A stretch of 64,000 nucleotides of DNA, taken from contig JAPLRK010000070.1 of NCBI GenBank assembly GCA_026399195.1, positions 1-64,000 on the forward strand, written 5' to 3'. This document shows positions 9,671 to 18,376 of this stretch, piece by piece. Made by a program: the position numbers and the translations under genes. Below the pieces are notes generated by a model. It had not been told where the DNA came from, did not search any database, and saw only the letters and a list, made by a program, of their open reading frames with translations. The stretch is from Legionellales bacterium. Its GTDB lineage: Bacteria; Pseudomonadota; Gammaproteobacteria; Legionellales; Legionellaceae. The first letter of the stretch is position 1. Each line of letters opens with the position of its first letter.

Positions 9671-9814
9671 ATGCAAAAAAAACAGATTTTCATCACAGGC
9701 CGCTCAACTGGCATCGGCCATGATGCAGCGGTTTATCTATCGAAACGTGGCCACGAAGCCAGGGTGTTGGTTCTCTTAGGTATTGTCATCAAAACTGTTC
9801 CTTATTTTTGGTGA
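9671..9814 (+). pseudogene. Short-chain dehydrogenase N-terminal remnant
   Basis: A 47-codon frame begins MQKKQIFITGRSTGIGHDAA and continues VYLSKRGHEARV. TGxxxGIG followed by AAxxLxxRGHE is the NAD(P)-binding Rossmann start of short-chain dehydrogenases, normally ~250 residues. Here it stops at TGA 9812-9814, four bases before palindromic element B. No downstream continuation is seen. It is read as a decayed SDR gene truncated at or by the repeat. Confidence 0.6.
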
Positions 9815-10150
9815 TTTAGGATCGGGAGCGACATAACTTCCTGTTCTTGCGTAAAGATGGACATCATTTCGCTCCCGATCCTTAAGTCTTTGAGGATCAG
9901 CAATCAACTGCTCTTTTTCAGCTCGTGTCATATTTTTTATACGGCGCTCAAGCTGCATGGCCAATGCTCTACTGCCATTGACTTGCCAGCTTTGAGCCAA
10001 GTATTGGGGCTTAAAGCTTTGAGTGTATTTGCACTTTCCCGTGCCATTTAAGTGCGCAAGGTAGCGTTTTTCTAGATCAACGGTATATCCTGTATAATAA
10101 CTGTCATTCTCACAGTATAAAATATATACCCAATAACATGAACGGTCCAT
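9776..10150 (-). CDS. GIY-YIG nuclease-domain protein (UPF0213 type)
   Basis: 124 residues. The GIY-YIG domain spans about residues 6-90: WVYILYCENDSYYTGYT, then DLEKRYLAH, a conserved Arg, and A-x-x-x-E-x-x-I-K near residue 70. Small stand-alone members of this family are usually ~85-100 residues and may act in DNA repair; the substrate is unknown. Residues after about LKDRERND are encoded by palindromic element B (9818-9882) and then by the antisense of the SDR remnant, so the last ~30 residues are probably an acquired tail. No clear operon partner. Confidence 0.82.
   Translation of the reverse strand: MDRSCYWVYILYCENDSYYTGYTVDLEKRYLAHLNGTGKCKYTQSFKPQYLAQSWQVNGSRALAMQLERRIKNMTRAEKEQLIADPQRLKDRERNDVHLYARTGSYVAPDPKSPKIRNSFDDNT
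9818..9882. repeat. Palindromic repeat element B, AGGATCG family
   Basis: Arms AGGATCGGGAGCGA (9818-9831) and its exact inverse (9869-9882) enclose a 37-nt centre with CATAACTTCC and TTGCG. The centre matches element C at 23227 (ATAACTTCC, TGCGT-AAGATG). It looks like a C-type element shortened in its right arm. It lies within the 3' part of the GIY-YIG frame. Confidence 0.8.
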
Positions 10151-10167
10151 ATCGTTTGTTCCGAAAA

Positions 10168-11559
10168 TTATCCCTTTTTCACATGCTTCATCAAACGCCT
10201 TTTCCGATGAATTTGGCGCTCTGATAATTTATTTTTTTTGTCTTTGTAAGGGTTCACAGTGGACTTAAACTCCAGTTTCAGTGGAGTCCCCACCAGTTTC
10301 AAGTGCTCCGTAAACCCTTTTGCCAAATAGCGTCGATAACTATCGGGAAGAGAGTCCAGTTGATTCCCATGGATGACAATAACCGGTGGATTCTGTCCGC
10401 CAGCATGAGCATAACGCATTTTTATCCGCCGCCCACTGACCAATGGAGGCTCATGTTTGGCAACCAAATCTTGTAATAATCGTGTCACTTGAGGGGTTGA
10501 AAGAGATTGAGTGGCGGATTGATAAGCCTGTAAAATATCTTTGAATAACAAAGAGACCCCTGTCCCATGCAAAGCCGAGATAAATCGAATCTTTGCAAAC
10601 TGCACAAATTGCATCCTACGATCCAATTCTTTTCGAATGTGTGCCTTATGATCTGGAGTCAAGTCGTCCCATTTATTAACAGCAATGACCAAGGCAGTCC
10701 CCGCATCAATGATGAAACTCAGCAAATGCAAGTCTTGATCAGACAGTCCATCTTTGGCATCAAACAACATCACACAAACATGAGCGCCTTTGATGGATTG
10801 TAATGTTTTGACGACTGAGAATTTTTCAATTTTTTCATCAACCCGTGCTCGTCTTCTAATCCCGGCAGTATCAATGAGCGTATATTTCTGAGAACCTCGT
10901 GTGAAAGGAATAGAGATGCTGTCACGAGTAGTCCCTGGCATATCATATACAACAACGCGATCTTCCCCTAAAATTCTATTGACCAATGTTGATTTTCCAA
11001 CATTAGGTCTACCAATAAACGCAATTTTGATCACCCCATCAAAATCGCTTTCTTCTGAGGCCTCTGGGAATGTTTCGGTGACGGCTTTGAGCAAAGGCTG
11101 TATCCCTCGGCCATGCGATGAAGATATCGCAAAAACTTGTGACAGCCCGAGCGATTGAAAATCAAGTGCGATAGTGTCCTCGTCAAGTCCATCTGATTTG
11201 TTCACAATCAAATAGATAGGCTTACTAAGTTTTCGAAGCGCTGTGGCAATATGTTCATCGACGGAGTTCAAACCAGCGCGTCCATCCACCAAAAAAAAGA
11301 CAAGATCTGCCTCATGAAGCGCTGATTGAGATTGCTTGGCCATCAAAGCATCAATAGCCACATCTTCAACACCAACCCCCCCGGTATCAATGACAATAAA
11401 GGGTTTGTTCTCAAAAACCGCATCTCCGTATTGCCTATCCCGTGTTAAGCCAGGAAAATCAGCAACCAGCGCATTTTGCGTTCGGGTTAAACGGTTGAAT
11501 AAAGTCGATTTGCCAACATTTGGGCGCCCGACAAGGGCAATGACCGGAATATGATTAAT
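10168..11559 (-). CDS. der: GTPase Der (EngA), apparent AUU start
   Basis: Double-GTPase for 50S ribosome maturation. Two G domains are present. The first G1 is [11 protein letters not shown], with DTGG as G3; the second has [17 protein letters not shown] and NKWD. A C-terminal KH-like domain follows. The first GTPase motif lies upstream of the only conventional start candidate (GTG at 11361), so translation must begin earlier. The frame opens after TAA 11560-11562 with ATT AAT CAT ATT CCG GTC ATT GCC, and no ATG/GTG/TTG precedes the P-loop. ATT at 11559-11557 sits 7 nt after TTGAGGA (overlapping the bamB stop), so AUU initiation, as in infC, is proposed. The usual ATG may instead have mutated. 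~463 residues. Confidence 0.9.
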   Translation of the reverse strand: MNHIPVIALVGRPNVGKSTLFNRLTRTQNALVADFPGLTRDRQYGDAVFENKPFIVIDTGGVGVEDVAIDALMAKQSQSALHEADLVFFLVDGRAGLNSVDEHIATALRKLSKPIYLIVNKSDGLDEDTIALDFQSLGLSQVFAISSSHGRGIQPLLKAVTETFPEASEESDFDGVIKIAFIGRPNVGKSTLVNRILGEDRVVVYDMPGTTRDSISIPFTRGSQKYTLIDTAGIRRRARVDEKIEKFSVVKTLQSIKGAHVCVMLFDAKDGLSDQDLHLLSFIIDAGTALVIAVNKWDDLTPDHKAHIRKELDRRMQFVQFAKIRFISALHGTGVSLLFKDILQAYQSATQSLSTPQVTRLLQDLVAKHEPPLVSGRRIKMRYAHAGGQNPPVIVIHGNQLDSLPDSYRRYLAKGFTEHLKLVGTPLKLEFKSTVNPYKDKKNKLSERQIHRKRRLMKHVKKG

Positions 11560-11569
11560 TTATATGTCC

Positions 11570-12736
11570 TCAACTCAGCGAAAGGCGAGTTAATTTGGCA
11601 TGGGCCGTCATCACATAAAGACTAGAGCCTGAGACTGCCGGTGCAATATCTATAGGACCGCTGAGTTGAATACGGGAAATAAGCGCGCCACTCTTTCTAG
11701 ACAACACGTGGACCAAGCCAGTTCTGTCTCCAACAATTAGTCGTTTCCCCCACAGCACAGGTTCAGTCAATCCTCGAGCTTTCAACGTAGATTGCTTCCA
11801 TTTGATGAGGCCATTTTTTCTATCAATAGCCCACACCACATCGTCACTGTCGGTCACATAGAGCGTTTCTTTATCTATGGCCATATTTTTATAAACTGAT
11901 CCGGGCTTGCGCCACAAAAACTCACCACTACTTAAAGAAACAGCCCCTATATAGCCTTGATAAGTAGCGATATAAACGGTGTCTCCTCGAACGATGGGAT
12001 CAGCATCAATGTCAACGAGGCGCTCCACGTCACTCGCACCACTGGCATAAGCGATGCTACGTTGCCAAATCATACGACCTGATTCAAGATCGATGGCATC
12101 CAACTTGCCATCTGAAAACCCAACCAAAGTCTGTTTTCCCATGATGACAGGAGAAGAACTGGCTTTTAATATCAAGCCTGGCGTACCGTGTTCATACGCC
12201 CATAATTTTTGTCCTGTTTTGATATCAAACCCATACAGATAGCCATCCATGGTTTTAACAATCAACCTTTGATGGTTAATCACAGGTTTAGAGAGCGCTT
12301 CAGCGGAGACTTTCAGTTTTAGTAGCTCACTTCCGTCCGTCTGGTTCAACACAAGAACACGAGAATTGTTGGTACCCACAACGACATGACCATCAGCCAC
12401 CGTTGGTCCACTCACCACACCGTGTCGAAGTTGCTTAGCCCACACCATCTGGCCAGTGTTTTTATCCACAGCGTCTATCACACCATTAGCATTAGCCACG
12501 TAAATGATGTTTCCCTTGATCTCTGGTTTTAATTTCAAATAAGTACTGGATTGACCAGGCTTACCCAAAGGAACAGACCAATTTTCAACCAACGTTAATT
12601 TTGAATGCAACGGGCTCAGAACCCCCGGTTTCGGTGTATTATCCTTGCCAAACATAAAATCGTCGACTTTCGAACAACCTTGTACCAGGATACAACATAT
12701 CAAAAAAAACCACTTTTTATCTAAAAACATCATCAT
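11570..12736 (-). CDS. bamB: Outer membrane assembly lipoprotein BamB
   Basis: Periplasm-facing lipoprotein of the BAM complex. 388 residues. The signal peptide ends in a lipobox (LVQGC, Cys about 21). Then comes an eight-bladed PQQ-like beta-propeller with repeated blades such as GVIDAVDKNTGQMVWAKQL, GYLYGFDIKTGQKLWAYEH and WAIDRKNGLIKWKQ. It lies between yfgM (4-nt gap) and der, the standard gammaproteobacterial order. The stop codon overlaps the ribosome site of der. Confidence 0.95.
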   Translation of the reverse strand: MMMFLDKKWFFLICCILVQGCSKVDDFMFGKDNTPKPGVLSPLHSKLTLVENWSVPLGKPGQSSTYLKLKPEIKGNIIYVANANGVIDAVDKNTGQMVWAKQLRHGVVSGPTVADGHVVVGTNNSRVLVLNQTDGSELLKLKVSAEALSKPVINHQRLIVKTMDGYLYGFDIKTGQKLWAYEHGTPGLILKASSSPVIMGKQTLVGFSDGKLDAIDLESGRMIWQRSIAYASGASDVERLVDIDADPIVRGDTVYIATYQGYIGAVSLSSGEFLWRKPGSVYKNMAIDKETLYVTDSDDVVWAIDRKNGLIKWKQSTLKARGLTEPVLWGKRLIVGDRTGLVHVLSRKSGALISRIQLSGPIDIAPAVSGSSLYVMTAHAKLTRLSLS

Positions 12737-12739
12737 ACC

Positions 12740-13414
12740 TCATACTTTTTCTAACTTTCTCTCATTCATCATCATGGATTGGGTAACTGCAGCCATTTCA
12801 TTTGTTTTCATTTCCAAAAATAAATTACCCATCCCCTTTTTTTGCACTTCCTGAATAGCTTCGCGATAAGAAGTGACTGCTTGTTCGTATTTTCCAGTAG
12901 CCGCAAAAATATCCCCTCTTAATTCATTCACGACAGGTCGGTAAACGCTGCTGTTCACACGACTTAATTCGGTTAAGGCCTTTTCATAGGATTTATCCTG
13001 AGCAAACATCCTCGCCAGTCGAATACTAGCCACTTCTTGTAAGGCTAACACCTTAGAATGCGTTGCCACATAGGCTAATTGAAGTTCTGCTTCTGGGTAT
13101 TTTTCACGGGCCGCATAAAGCTTGGCTAAAGTCAGTCTTGCCGCGTCAGCATACACCGTTTGTCCATAATCGTGTAACAATTGGCTCGCATACCCGCGAA
13201 CAGCTTTGTTGTCTTGATTAGAAAACGCCAACATCATCTGCTCATAAGCGTTAGAGGCTTGAAACGTTATTTTATCTTGATGCCAATGCCAATATTTATA
13301 ACCCGAAATCGCCAGTAACACGACAGACAGGAATATCGTGATAAGATTACTATATTTTTTCCACCATTTTTTTATGGCTTCCAGCTGTTCTGTTTCTGTC
13401 ATATAAACAGTCAT
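12740..13414 (-). CDS. yfgM: YfgM/tetratricopeptide ancillary translocon protein
   Basis: 224 residues. A short cytosolic N terminus (TETEQLEAIKKWWKKY) is followed by a single transmembrane helix (about 23-43) and a periplasmic TPR-like domain (DUF2133), as in YfgM, which works with PpiD near SecYEG and the outer-membrane-protein chaperones. The start is ATG 13414, in a TGATG overlap with the hisS stop; a GTG one codon earlier is possible. Position between hisS and bamB is the conserved context. Confidence 0.9.
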   Translation of the reverse strand: MTVYMTETEQLEAIKKWWKKYSNLITIFLSVVLLAISGYKYWHWHQDKITFQASNAYEQMMLAFSNQDNKAVRGYASQLLHDYGQTVYADAARLTLAKLYAAREKYPEAELQLAYVATHSKVLALQEVASIRLARMFAQDKSYEKALTELSRVNSSVYRPVVNELRGDIFAATGKYEQAVTSYREAIQEVQKKGMGNLFLEMKTNEMAAVTQSMMMNERKLEKV

Positions 13415-14703
13415 CACTCATTCCCCTCTTGTTCAGTCAAAAGACCGCTCAAAACACCAACCAATTCACTGAGAGGGATGGTAACTTGCTCGATGGGTTG
13501 GCGCAAATCTTTTATAGATATCTTCCGCTCTCGTATTTCATCGTCTCCGAGGATCAAAGCAAATCGCGCGCCACTTTTATCGGCTTTTTTAAACTGACTT
13601 TTAAACCCACCGCCCGCAGTATGGACCAGCACATGCCAATGATGAGAGCGCAAAGTTTCGCCCAAGACCAAAGTCTGTCGTATGGCATCCACCCCGGTTG
13701 CCATCAAAAACAAATGTGGGGGGGAGGTTGTCACCGGTGCTATCGACAAGGTTTCCATCAAAATCGCTAATCGCTCGACTCCCATCGCAAATCCGACGGC
13801 AGGGGTCGGATGGCCACCCAATTGCTCCACTAGGACATCATAACGCCCACCAGCACAAACGGTGGCTTGACTGCCTAAGTGATCTGTCACCCATTCAAAG
13901 ACCGTGTGCCCATAATAGTCTAATCCTCGAACCAAGCAAGGGTTAACGGTGTAGGGGATGCTGAGAGCATCTAATCCCAGACATAGATCTGAAAAATATC
14001 CACGACTCTCAGCACTGATGACATCCATTAAGCGCGGCGCATTCGCAATCAAGGAGGAGATCTCTGGATTTTTGCTGTCAAGAATACGCAAAGGATTTGT
14101 CGTTAAGCGTCGTTGACTATCTCCATCCAATTGTTCCCAATGAGGCTGCAAATAACTGACCAAAACGTCTCGATACACTTGTCTTTCCGATAAAGTTCCA
14201 AGCGTATTTACTTGCAATGCGACCGCGCGAGAAACTCCAAGAGTCTCCCAAAATCGCTTGCACAAAGAGATCAGTTCAAGCTCAATCCCAACCCCCGGGA
14301 TCCCAAAAACTTCAAGCCCCAGTTGATTAAATTGTCGATAGCGGCCTTTTTGAGGTCTTTCATGACGAAACATGGGACCAGAGTACATGAGTTTTTGTTG
14401 CTGTCGATGAAGCAAACCATGCTCAAGACAAGCACGAACACAACCCGCCGTTCCCTCAGGCCTTAGGGTTAAACTATCCCCATTCAAATCATTGAAAGTG
14501 TACATCTCTTTTTCAACGATATCTGTCATTTCTCCGATGGTGCGTTTGAAGAGTTGCGTTTGTTCTAATAAGGGTAACCGTATCTCTTGATAACCATACT
14601 CCCCAGCGCTCCGGAAAAAAGTCCGTTCAATATGCCTAAATTGTAAGCTCTGCTCAGGTAACAGATCATTCATGCCTCGAATGGCTTGGATGCGTTCAGC
14701 CAC
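13414..14703 (-). CDS. hisS: Histidyl-tRNA synthetase
   Basis: Class II aminoacyl-tRNA synthetase, homodimer. The start is placed at GTG 14703, which follows GGAG by 7 nt and gives (M)AERIQAIRGMNDLLPEQ, matching the family N terminus; a longer frame from 14724 would run further into rodZ. 429 residues. Motif 2 is FRHERPQKGRYRQFNQLGLEVFG, the histidine-A loop is RGLDYYGHTVFEW, and motif 3 is PAVGFAMGVERL. The C-terminal anticodon-binding domain is complete. It overlaps rodZ by 8 nt. Confidence 0.95.
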   Translation of the reverse strand: MAERIQAIRGMNDLLPEQSLQFRHIERTFFRSAGEYGYQEIRLPLLEQTQLFKRTIGEMTDIVEKEMYTFNDLNGDSLTLRPEGTAGCVRACLEHGLLHRQQQKLMYSGPMFRHERPQKGRYRQFNQLGLEVFGIPGVGIELELISLCKRFWETLGVSRAVALQVNTLGTLSERQVYRDVLVSYLQPHWEQLDGDSQRRLTTNPLRILDSKNPEISSLIANAPRLMDVISAESRGYFSDLCLGLDALSIPYTVNPCLVRGLDYYGHTVFEWVTDHLGSQATVCAGGRYDVLVEQLGGHPTPAVGFAMGVERLAILMETLSIAPVTTSPPHLFLMATGVDAIRQTLVLGETLRSHHWHVLVHTAGGGFKSQFKKADKSGARFALILGDDEIRERKISIKDLRQPIEQVTIPLSELVGVLSGLLTEQEGNE

Positions 14704-15256
14704 TTTCTTTCTCCAAGCTGTCAAGTTGTCCAGGTGAAGAAAGAATGGATCTCATTTTTGATAAATCAGTTAATCTTATCTCGGTTTCAGATTTGTTGGA
14801 TGAGGCCTCTGCATGGATAACGCTTGCTGGAAATAATCGTTGATTGTCTTTGTTCGTGTACCACCACATGGTCACAGCGATCACGACCACCAATGCAAAA
14901 AACCCAGTCAACCAACGAATGGCATGTTCAGCACGATTGGTTTCTCGGCGCCCTTGCCACAACGTTTTCTCAGAAACTCGAGCAGGTTTGTATAACTGAT
15001 GAAATAACTCCACCAGAGGATCCGCGGCGACGCCTAATAATTTCGCATAAGCACGCAGGTAACCCTTGATAAACACGGGTTCTGGCAGAAGATGGTAGTC
15101 GTCGGCTTCTAGAAGCTCGATGATTCGTACCCTTAAATGCAGTTTTCCTGCCACATACTCAGCAGTATATCCTTGCTGCAGGCGAATGGATGCTAATCGT
15201 GCGCCTGGACTAGATTGTGGATCATCAAGGATCTCATCCATTGTTGTTGTGGTCAT
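14696..15256 (-). CDS. rodZ: RodZ-like helix-turn-helix membrane protein, short form
   Basis: 186 residues. The N-terminal HTH_25 domain (GARLASIRLQQGYTAEYVAG, then LHLRVRIIELLEADDYHLLP and FIKGYLRAYAKLLG) is that of cell-shape protein RodZ, which links MreB to the envelope. One transmembrane helix lies at about 113-133. The periplasmic DUF4115 domain of full RodZ (~330 residues) is missing; only ~50 residues follow the helix. In enterics ispG lies between rodZ and hisS; here the two overlap directly. It also overlaps pilF by 23 nt. Confidence 0.85.
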   Translation of the reverse strand: MTTTTMDEILDDPQSSPGARLASIRLQQGYTAEYVAGKLHLRVRIIELLEADDYHLLPEPVFIKGYLRAYAKLLGVAADPLVELFHQLYKPARVSEKTLWQGRRETNRAEHAIRWLTGFFALVVVIAVTMWWYTNKDNQRLFPASVIHAEASSNKSETEIRLTDLSKMRSILSSPGQLDSLEKESG

Positions 15257-16037
15257 TTTTTTCTCCGGTTTTTTCCGAAACAGCTCCTAAAGAAGCGTGC
15301 GATTGATACTCTGCTTCCAGCTCATTTTTTGACGCCTTATGCGCCACATCTATAGCCAAAGCGAGTATCGTAGGATTTTTCAGCGTGAGGTCTGGATATT
15401 TTTGCAAATAAGCCAGAGCCTGAGACGCATGGTCTTGTTTAAGCTCAATTTTTACCAACTCGTACAACGACTGCTCTTTACTAGGATCTTGCACCAGTGC
15501 TTTCTGAAAATAGAGACTCGCTTTGGCCATGTCAGGAATGGCCATGGCACAAAGCCCTGCATTTTCATAGGCACCTGCCGTATGTTCATAATTGCTGTCT
15601 TTAACGGCTAAAAGAAAATACTCTTCCGCTTGTTTGTATTGTGCTTGTCGACACAAAAACGCACCATAATTGTTCCATTGGGCGCCAGAGCTCTTTCCAA
15701 GGGTAACGGCTTTTTTATAATACATGTGAGCATTATCCATCTCACCACATTTTTCCAAAAAATAGGCCATCGCCGCATGCGCACTGGGTGAATCAGGTGC
15801 TTGCGACAAAGCCAAAAGCAACTTCCGCTTAGCACGAGGTCTATCCCCTTGTTCGAGATAAGCCAAACCTAATTGTGCGTTATAAGCCGATGCCTCACTG
15901 AGTTTGGTTGGATGATTGGCAAGCTCAGCTTTGGCAGGCCCATGTGACTGGCACGATAACAAAAAGACAAAACAAAACATACTTAACACGTGTCGAGCTT
16001 TCACCACATATCCACACCAAGTTTCAAGAGCGCTCAT
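15234..16037 (-). CDS. pilF: Type IV pilus biogenesis lipoprotein PilF/PilW (TPR)
   Basis: Outer-membrane pilotin that localises and stabilises the PilQ secretin. 267 residues. The signal peptide ends with lipobox LLSC (Cys about 29). Tandem TPRs span about 50-220 (AYNAQLGLAYLEQGDRPRAK, AQWNNYGAFLCRQAQYKQAE, ENAGLCAMAIPDMAKASLYF). The gene sits between rlmN and rodZ, the conserved PilW/PilF position. It works with the pilMNOPQ cluster at the right end of this window. Confidence 0.93.
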   Translation of the reverse strand: MSALETWCGYVVKARHVLSMFCFVFLLSCQSHGPAKAELANHPTKLSEASAYNAQLGLAYLEQGDRPRAKRKLLLALSQAPDSPSAHAAMAYFLEKCGEMDNAHMYYKKAVTLGKSSGAQWNNYGAFLCRQAQYKQAEEYFLLAVKDSNYEHTAGAYENAGLCAMAIPDMAKASLYFQKALVQDPSKEQSLYELVKIELKQDHASQALAYLQKYPDLTLKNPTILALAIDVAHKASKNELEAEYQSHASLGAVSEKTGEKNDHNNNG

Positions 16038-16061
16038 TATACCCCTGAACAGATAAAAACT

Positions 16062-17177
16062 CTATTGTATCCTGTTTATCACGGGGATGGCATGGAGTTC
16101 CTGCCAGCGTCTGGATCGACTGGTTCTATCCATAACCTCCCCGGCCAACTGCCCGCAGGCTGCATCGATATCATCCCCTCGCGTTTTTCGGGTGATGGTA
16201 TTGATTCCGGCTTGAGTCAGTTTTTCACGAAACAAATCGATACTTTTTTCTGGGGATCTTTCATATTGCGTCAAAGGAAAAGGATTAAAAGGAATTAAAT
16301 TCACCTTACATGGCACGTCCTTCAACAGTTTCACAAGTTCTCGAGCATGTTCGAGAGAGTCATTCACTCCGTTCAACATCACATACTCGAAAGTAACGAC
16401 ACGTTTGTGCTGACCTTCAAAATATCTTGCGCAAATGGACATGAGTTGAGGCAATGGATATTTTTTATTGATGGGAACTAACTCGTTTCGTAGGGCATCA
16501 TTTGGCGCATGCAAAGAAACCGCAAGAGAGACCGGACTTCGCAGGCGCAGCTGCTCCATTTCAGGAATAAGGCCTGAGGTGCTGAGTGTGACTCGTCTTT
16601 TGGATAACCCATAGGCATAATCATCCATCATGATATCCATAGCATCCACAACACAGTCAAAGTTGAGCAAGGGCTCGCCCATCCCCATCATCACCACATT
16701 TGTCACACGGCGATCATGCACCCCTTGTCGCTCTGAAAGCTCGCGCACCGCAAGAAAAACTTGGCCAATGATTTCAGCCGTAGTTAAGTTGCGATTGAAA
16801 CCTTGCTTCCCGGTCGAGCAAAATGAGCAATTTAAAGCACACCCAACCTGCGAGGAGACGCATAATGTTCCCCTTTTCGCTTCAGGAATATAAACCGTTT
16901 CTATGCAGTTTCCACAGACAAGCTTCAGCACCCATTTGTGTGTTCCATCGTTGGATTGATGGGAGCTGACCATCTCAGGCAATTGCACTTCAGCGATTTC
17001 GGCGAGCTTATTGCGAAAAGCCTGACTTAAGTTACTCATTTGTGCAAACTCACAAGCCCCTGCTTGATGAATCCATTGCATCAATTGTTGCGCACGATAA
17101 GGCTTCTCTCCCATCATATCAACAAATTGACGCATGTTCTTAAGGTTCAAATTGAGTAAATTGATTTTCTTGTTCAT
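16062..17177 (-). CDS. rlmN: Dual-specificity 23S rRNA/tRNA adenine-C2 methyltransferase
   Basis: Radical-SAM enzyme that methylates A2503 of 23S rRNA and A37 of some tRNAs. The start is ATG 17177, overlapping the ndk stop as TGATG, and gives 371 residues beginning [18 protein letters not shown]. The radical-SAM cluster CxxxCxxC is CALNCSFC, followed by GMGEPLLN. The resolving Cys lies in [10 protein letters not shown] near the C terminus. Second gene of the ndk operon. Confidence 0.96.
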   Translation of the reverse strand: MNKKINLLNLNLKNMRQFVDMMGEKPYRAQQLMQWIHQAGACEFAQMSNLSQAFRNKLAEIAEVQLPEMVSSHQSNDGTHKWVLKLVCGNCIETVYIPEAKRGTLCVSSQVGCALNCSFCSTGKQGFNRNLTTAEIIGQVFLAVRELSERQGVHDRRVTNVVMMGMGEPLLNFDCVVDAMDIMMDDYAYGLSKRRVTLSTSGLIPEMEQLRLRSPVSLAVSLHAPNDALRNELVPINKKYPLPQLMSICARYFEGQHKRVVTFEYVMLNGVNDSLEHARELVKLLKDVPCKVNLIPFNPFPLTQYERSPEKSIDLFREKLTQAGINTITRKTRGDDIDAACGQLAGEVMDRTSRSRRWQELHAIPVINRIQ

Positions 17178-17605
17178 CAAGCGCGTCGACAAAGCTCATG
17201 AGGTTCAAAAAAATAAGCAATTTCAGCGGCGGCCGTTTCTGAACTATCTGATCCATGAACAGCATTAGCATCAATACTGTCCGCAAAATCAGCACGAATC
17301 GTGCCGGGGGCTGCTTCAGAAGGATTGGTAGCGCCCATGATTTGCCGATTTTTAGTAATCGCATCAACCCCTTCCAACACTTGAACCATGACAGGACCTG
17401 AAATCATAAAGACCACAAGATCTTTAAAAAAGGGCCGTGCCTTGTGTACGGCATAAAAACCTTCGGCTTGTTCACGCGTGAGTTGCATCATTTTAGCAGC
17501 AACAATATGCAATCCTGCTTGCTCAAAGCGCATGTTAATTTGACCAATAACAGATTTTGCAACTGCATCTGGTTTGATAATGGATAAAGTTAATTCAACT
17601 GCCAT
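17177..17605 (-). CDS. ndk: Nucleoside diphosphate kinase
   Basis: Transfers the gamma-phosphate between nucleoside di- and triphosphates through a phosphohistidine. The start is ATG 17605 ([15 protein letters not shown]), 9 nt after GGAG; a GTG three codons earlier is less likely. 142 residues, the normal size. The catalytic His is in [12 protein letters not shown]. First gene of the ndk-rlmN-pilF-rodZ-hisS-yfgM-bamB-der run, so its upstream gap (17606-17737) should carry the promoter. Confidence 0.97.
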   Translation of the reverse strand: MAVELTLSIIKPDAVAKSVIGQINMRFEQAGLHIVAAKMMQLTREQAEGFYAVHKARPFFKDLVVFMISGPVMVQVLEGVDAITKNRQIMGATNPSEAAPGTIRADFADSIDANAVHGSDSSETAAAEIAYFFEPHELCRRA

Positions 17606-17737
17606 GATAAACACTCCGGATAAAAGTGCGCATTATACAGGAAATCTCTTCAGGTTGGGAGTTGTTTTGAACAAAGTCCAAATTAGACGAGATCACTATT
17701 TCATAGTACTATAAATAGAATCATCCCCAAAAAGGAT

Positions 17738-18376
17738 ATGACTTTCATGAAACCACTCATAAAACAGATCTCTACCTTAGGCATAGCGTCCATACTCCAT
17801 TTCACACCCATTATGGCAACCTCTGGGGCAACCCCCACTTGGGCCCTGGCTTTGAACTCCCTCAACACCCACGATTGGAATGCTGTATGTTCCGATGGGG
17901 CACCGACTGATCAATCAGGGTGCCTTGGAAACACATCGTCCATTGCTTTTCAAAAAGTAAGCCATGGCACCGGGGGATTTACCACTTGGGCGAATATTCA
18001 GCCCGCAAACGTGCCAGAAAGTGTGTTCATCAAAGCATTCCTAGCCGACACCAATCACCCTATCGCCCCACCCAACATCAATATCCAAGTGCGTGTGGGT
18101 GCTGCTCGCTGTGCTTTATTCACAACCCCAGGGGAATCCATTGGGCTCAACGGCATCAACAATCTCAACCCAACGCCAGGAAACACACAAATCCAGTCTG
18201 ATCCCTTTGGATTGGTCATAGCCCTTAACATGTCATCAGGTGGATTCACATACGAACACCAACCCACGCCCTTGGAGGCAAATCCACAATATCCCATTTA
18301 TGTGATGTGTGTGGCTTATGATCCTGCGGATGGCGCCACGGCTGTATCCACTGCGGGCTCTATCACCGCAATTTAG
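17738..18376 (+). CDS. Secreted protein of unknown function
   Basis: 212 residues, not recognised. The N terminus has a signal-like hydrophobic stretch (ISTLGIASILHFTPIMATSGATPTWA), so it is likely exported. The mature part is low in charge and rich in Asn, Pro, Thr and Gly, with four or five cysteines (WNAVCSDG, SGCLGN, ARCALF, YVMCVAYD) that could form disulfides. AAGGAT is only a few bases before the ATG; the second Met at 17747 is better spaced. It is convergent with the DMT transporter, with stop regions overlapping by 4 nt. A candidate T2SS substrate only by location and signal. Confidence 0.65.
   Translation: MTFMKPLIKQISTLGIASILHFTPIMATSGATPTWALALNSLNTHDWNAVCSDGAPTDQSGCLGNTSSIAFQKVSHGTGGFTTWANIQPANVPESVFIKAFLADTNHPIAPPNINIQVRVGAARCALFTTPGESIGLNGINNLNPTPGNTQIQSDPFGLVIALNMSSGGFTYEHQPTPLEANPQYPIYVMCVAYDPADGATAVSTAGSITAI

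Noticed and set aside
9735..9790. Extending the SDR remnant into a functional enzyme by frameshift
   Set aside because: No SDR catalytic YxxxK or further Rossmann segments were found in any frame before the GIY-YIG gene.
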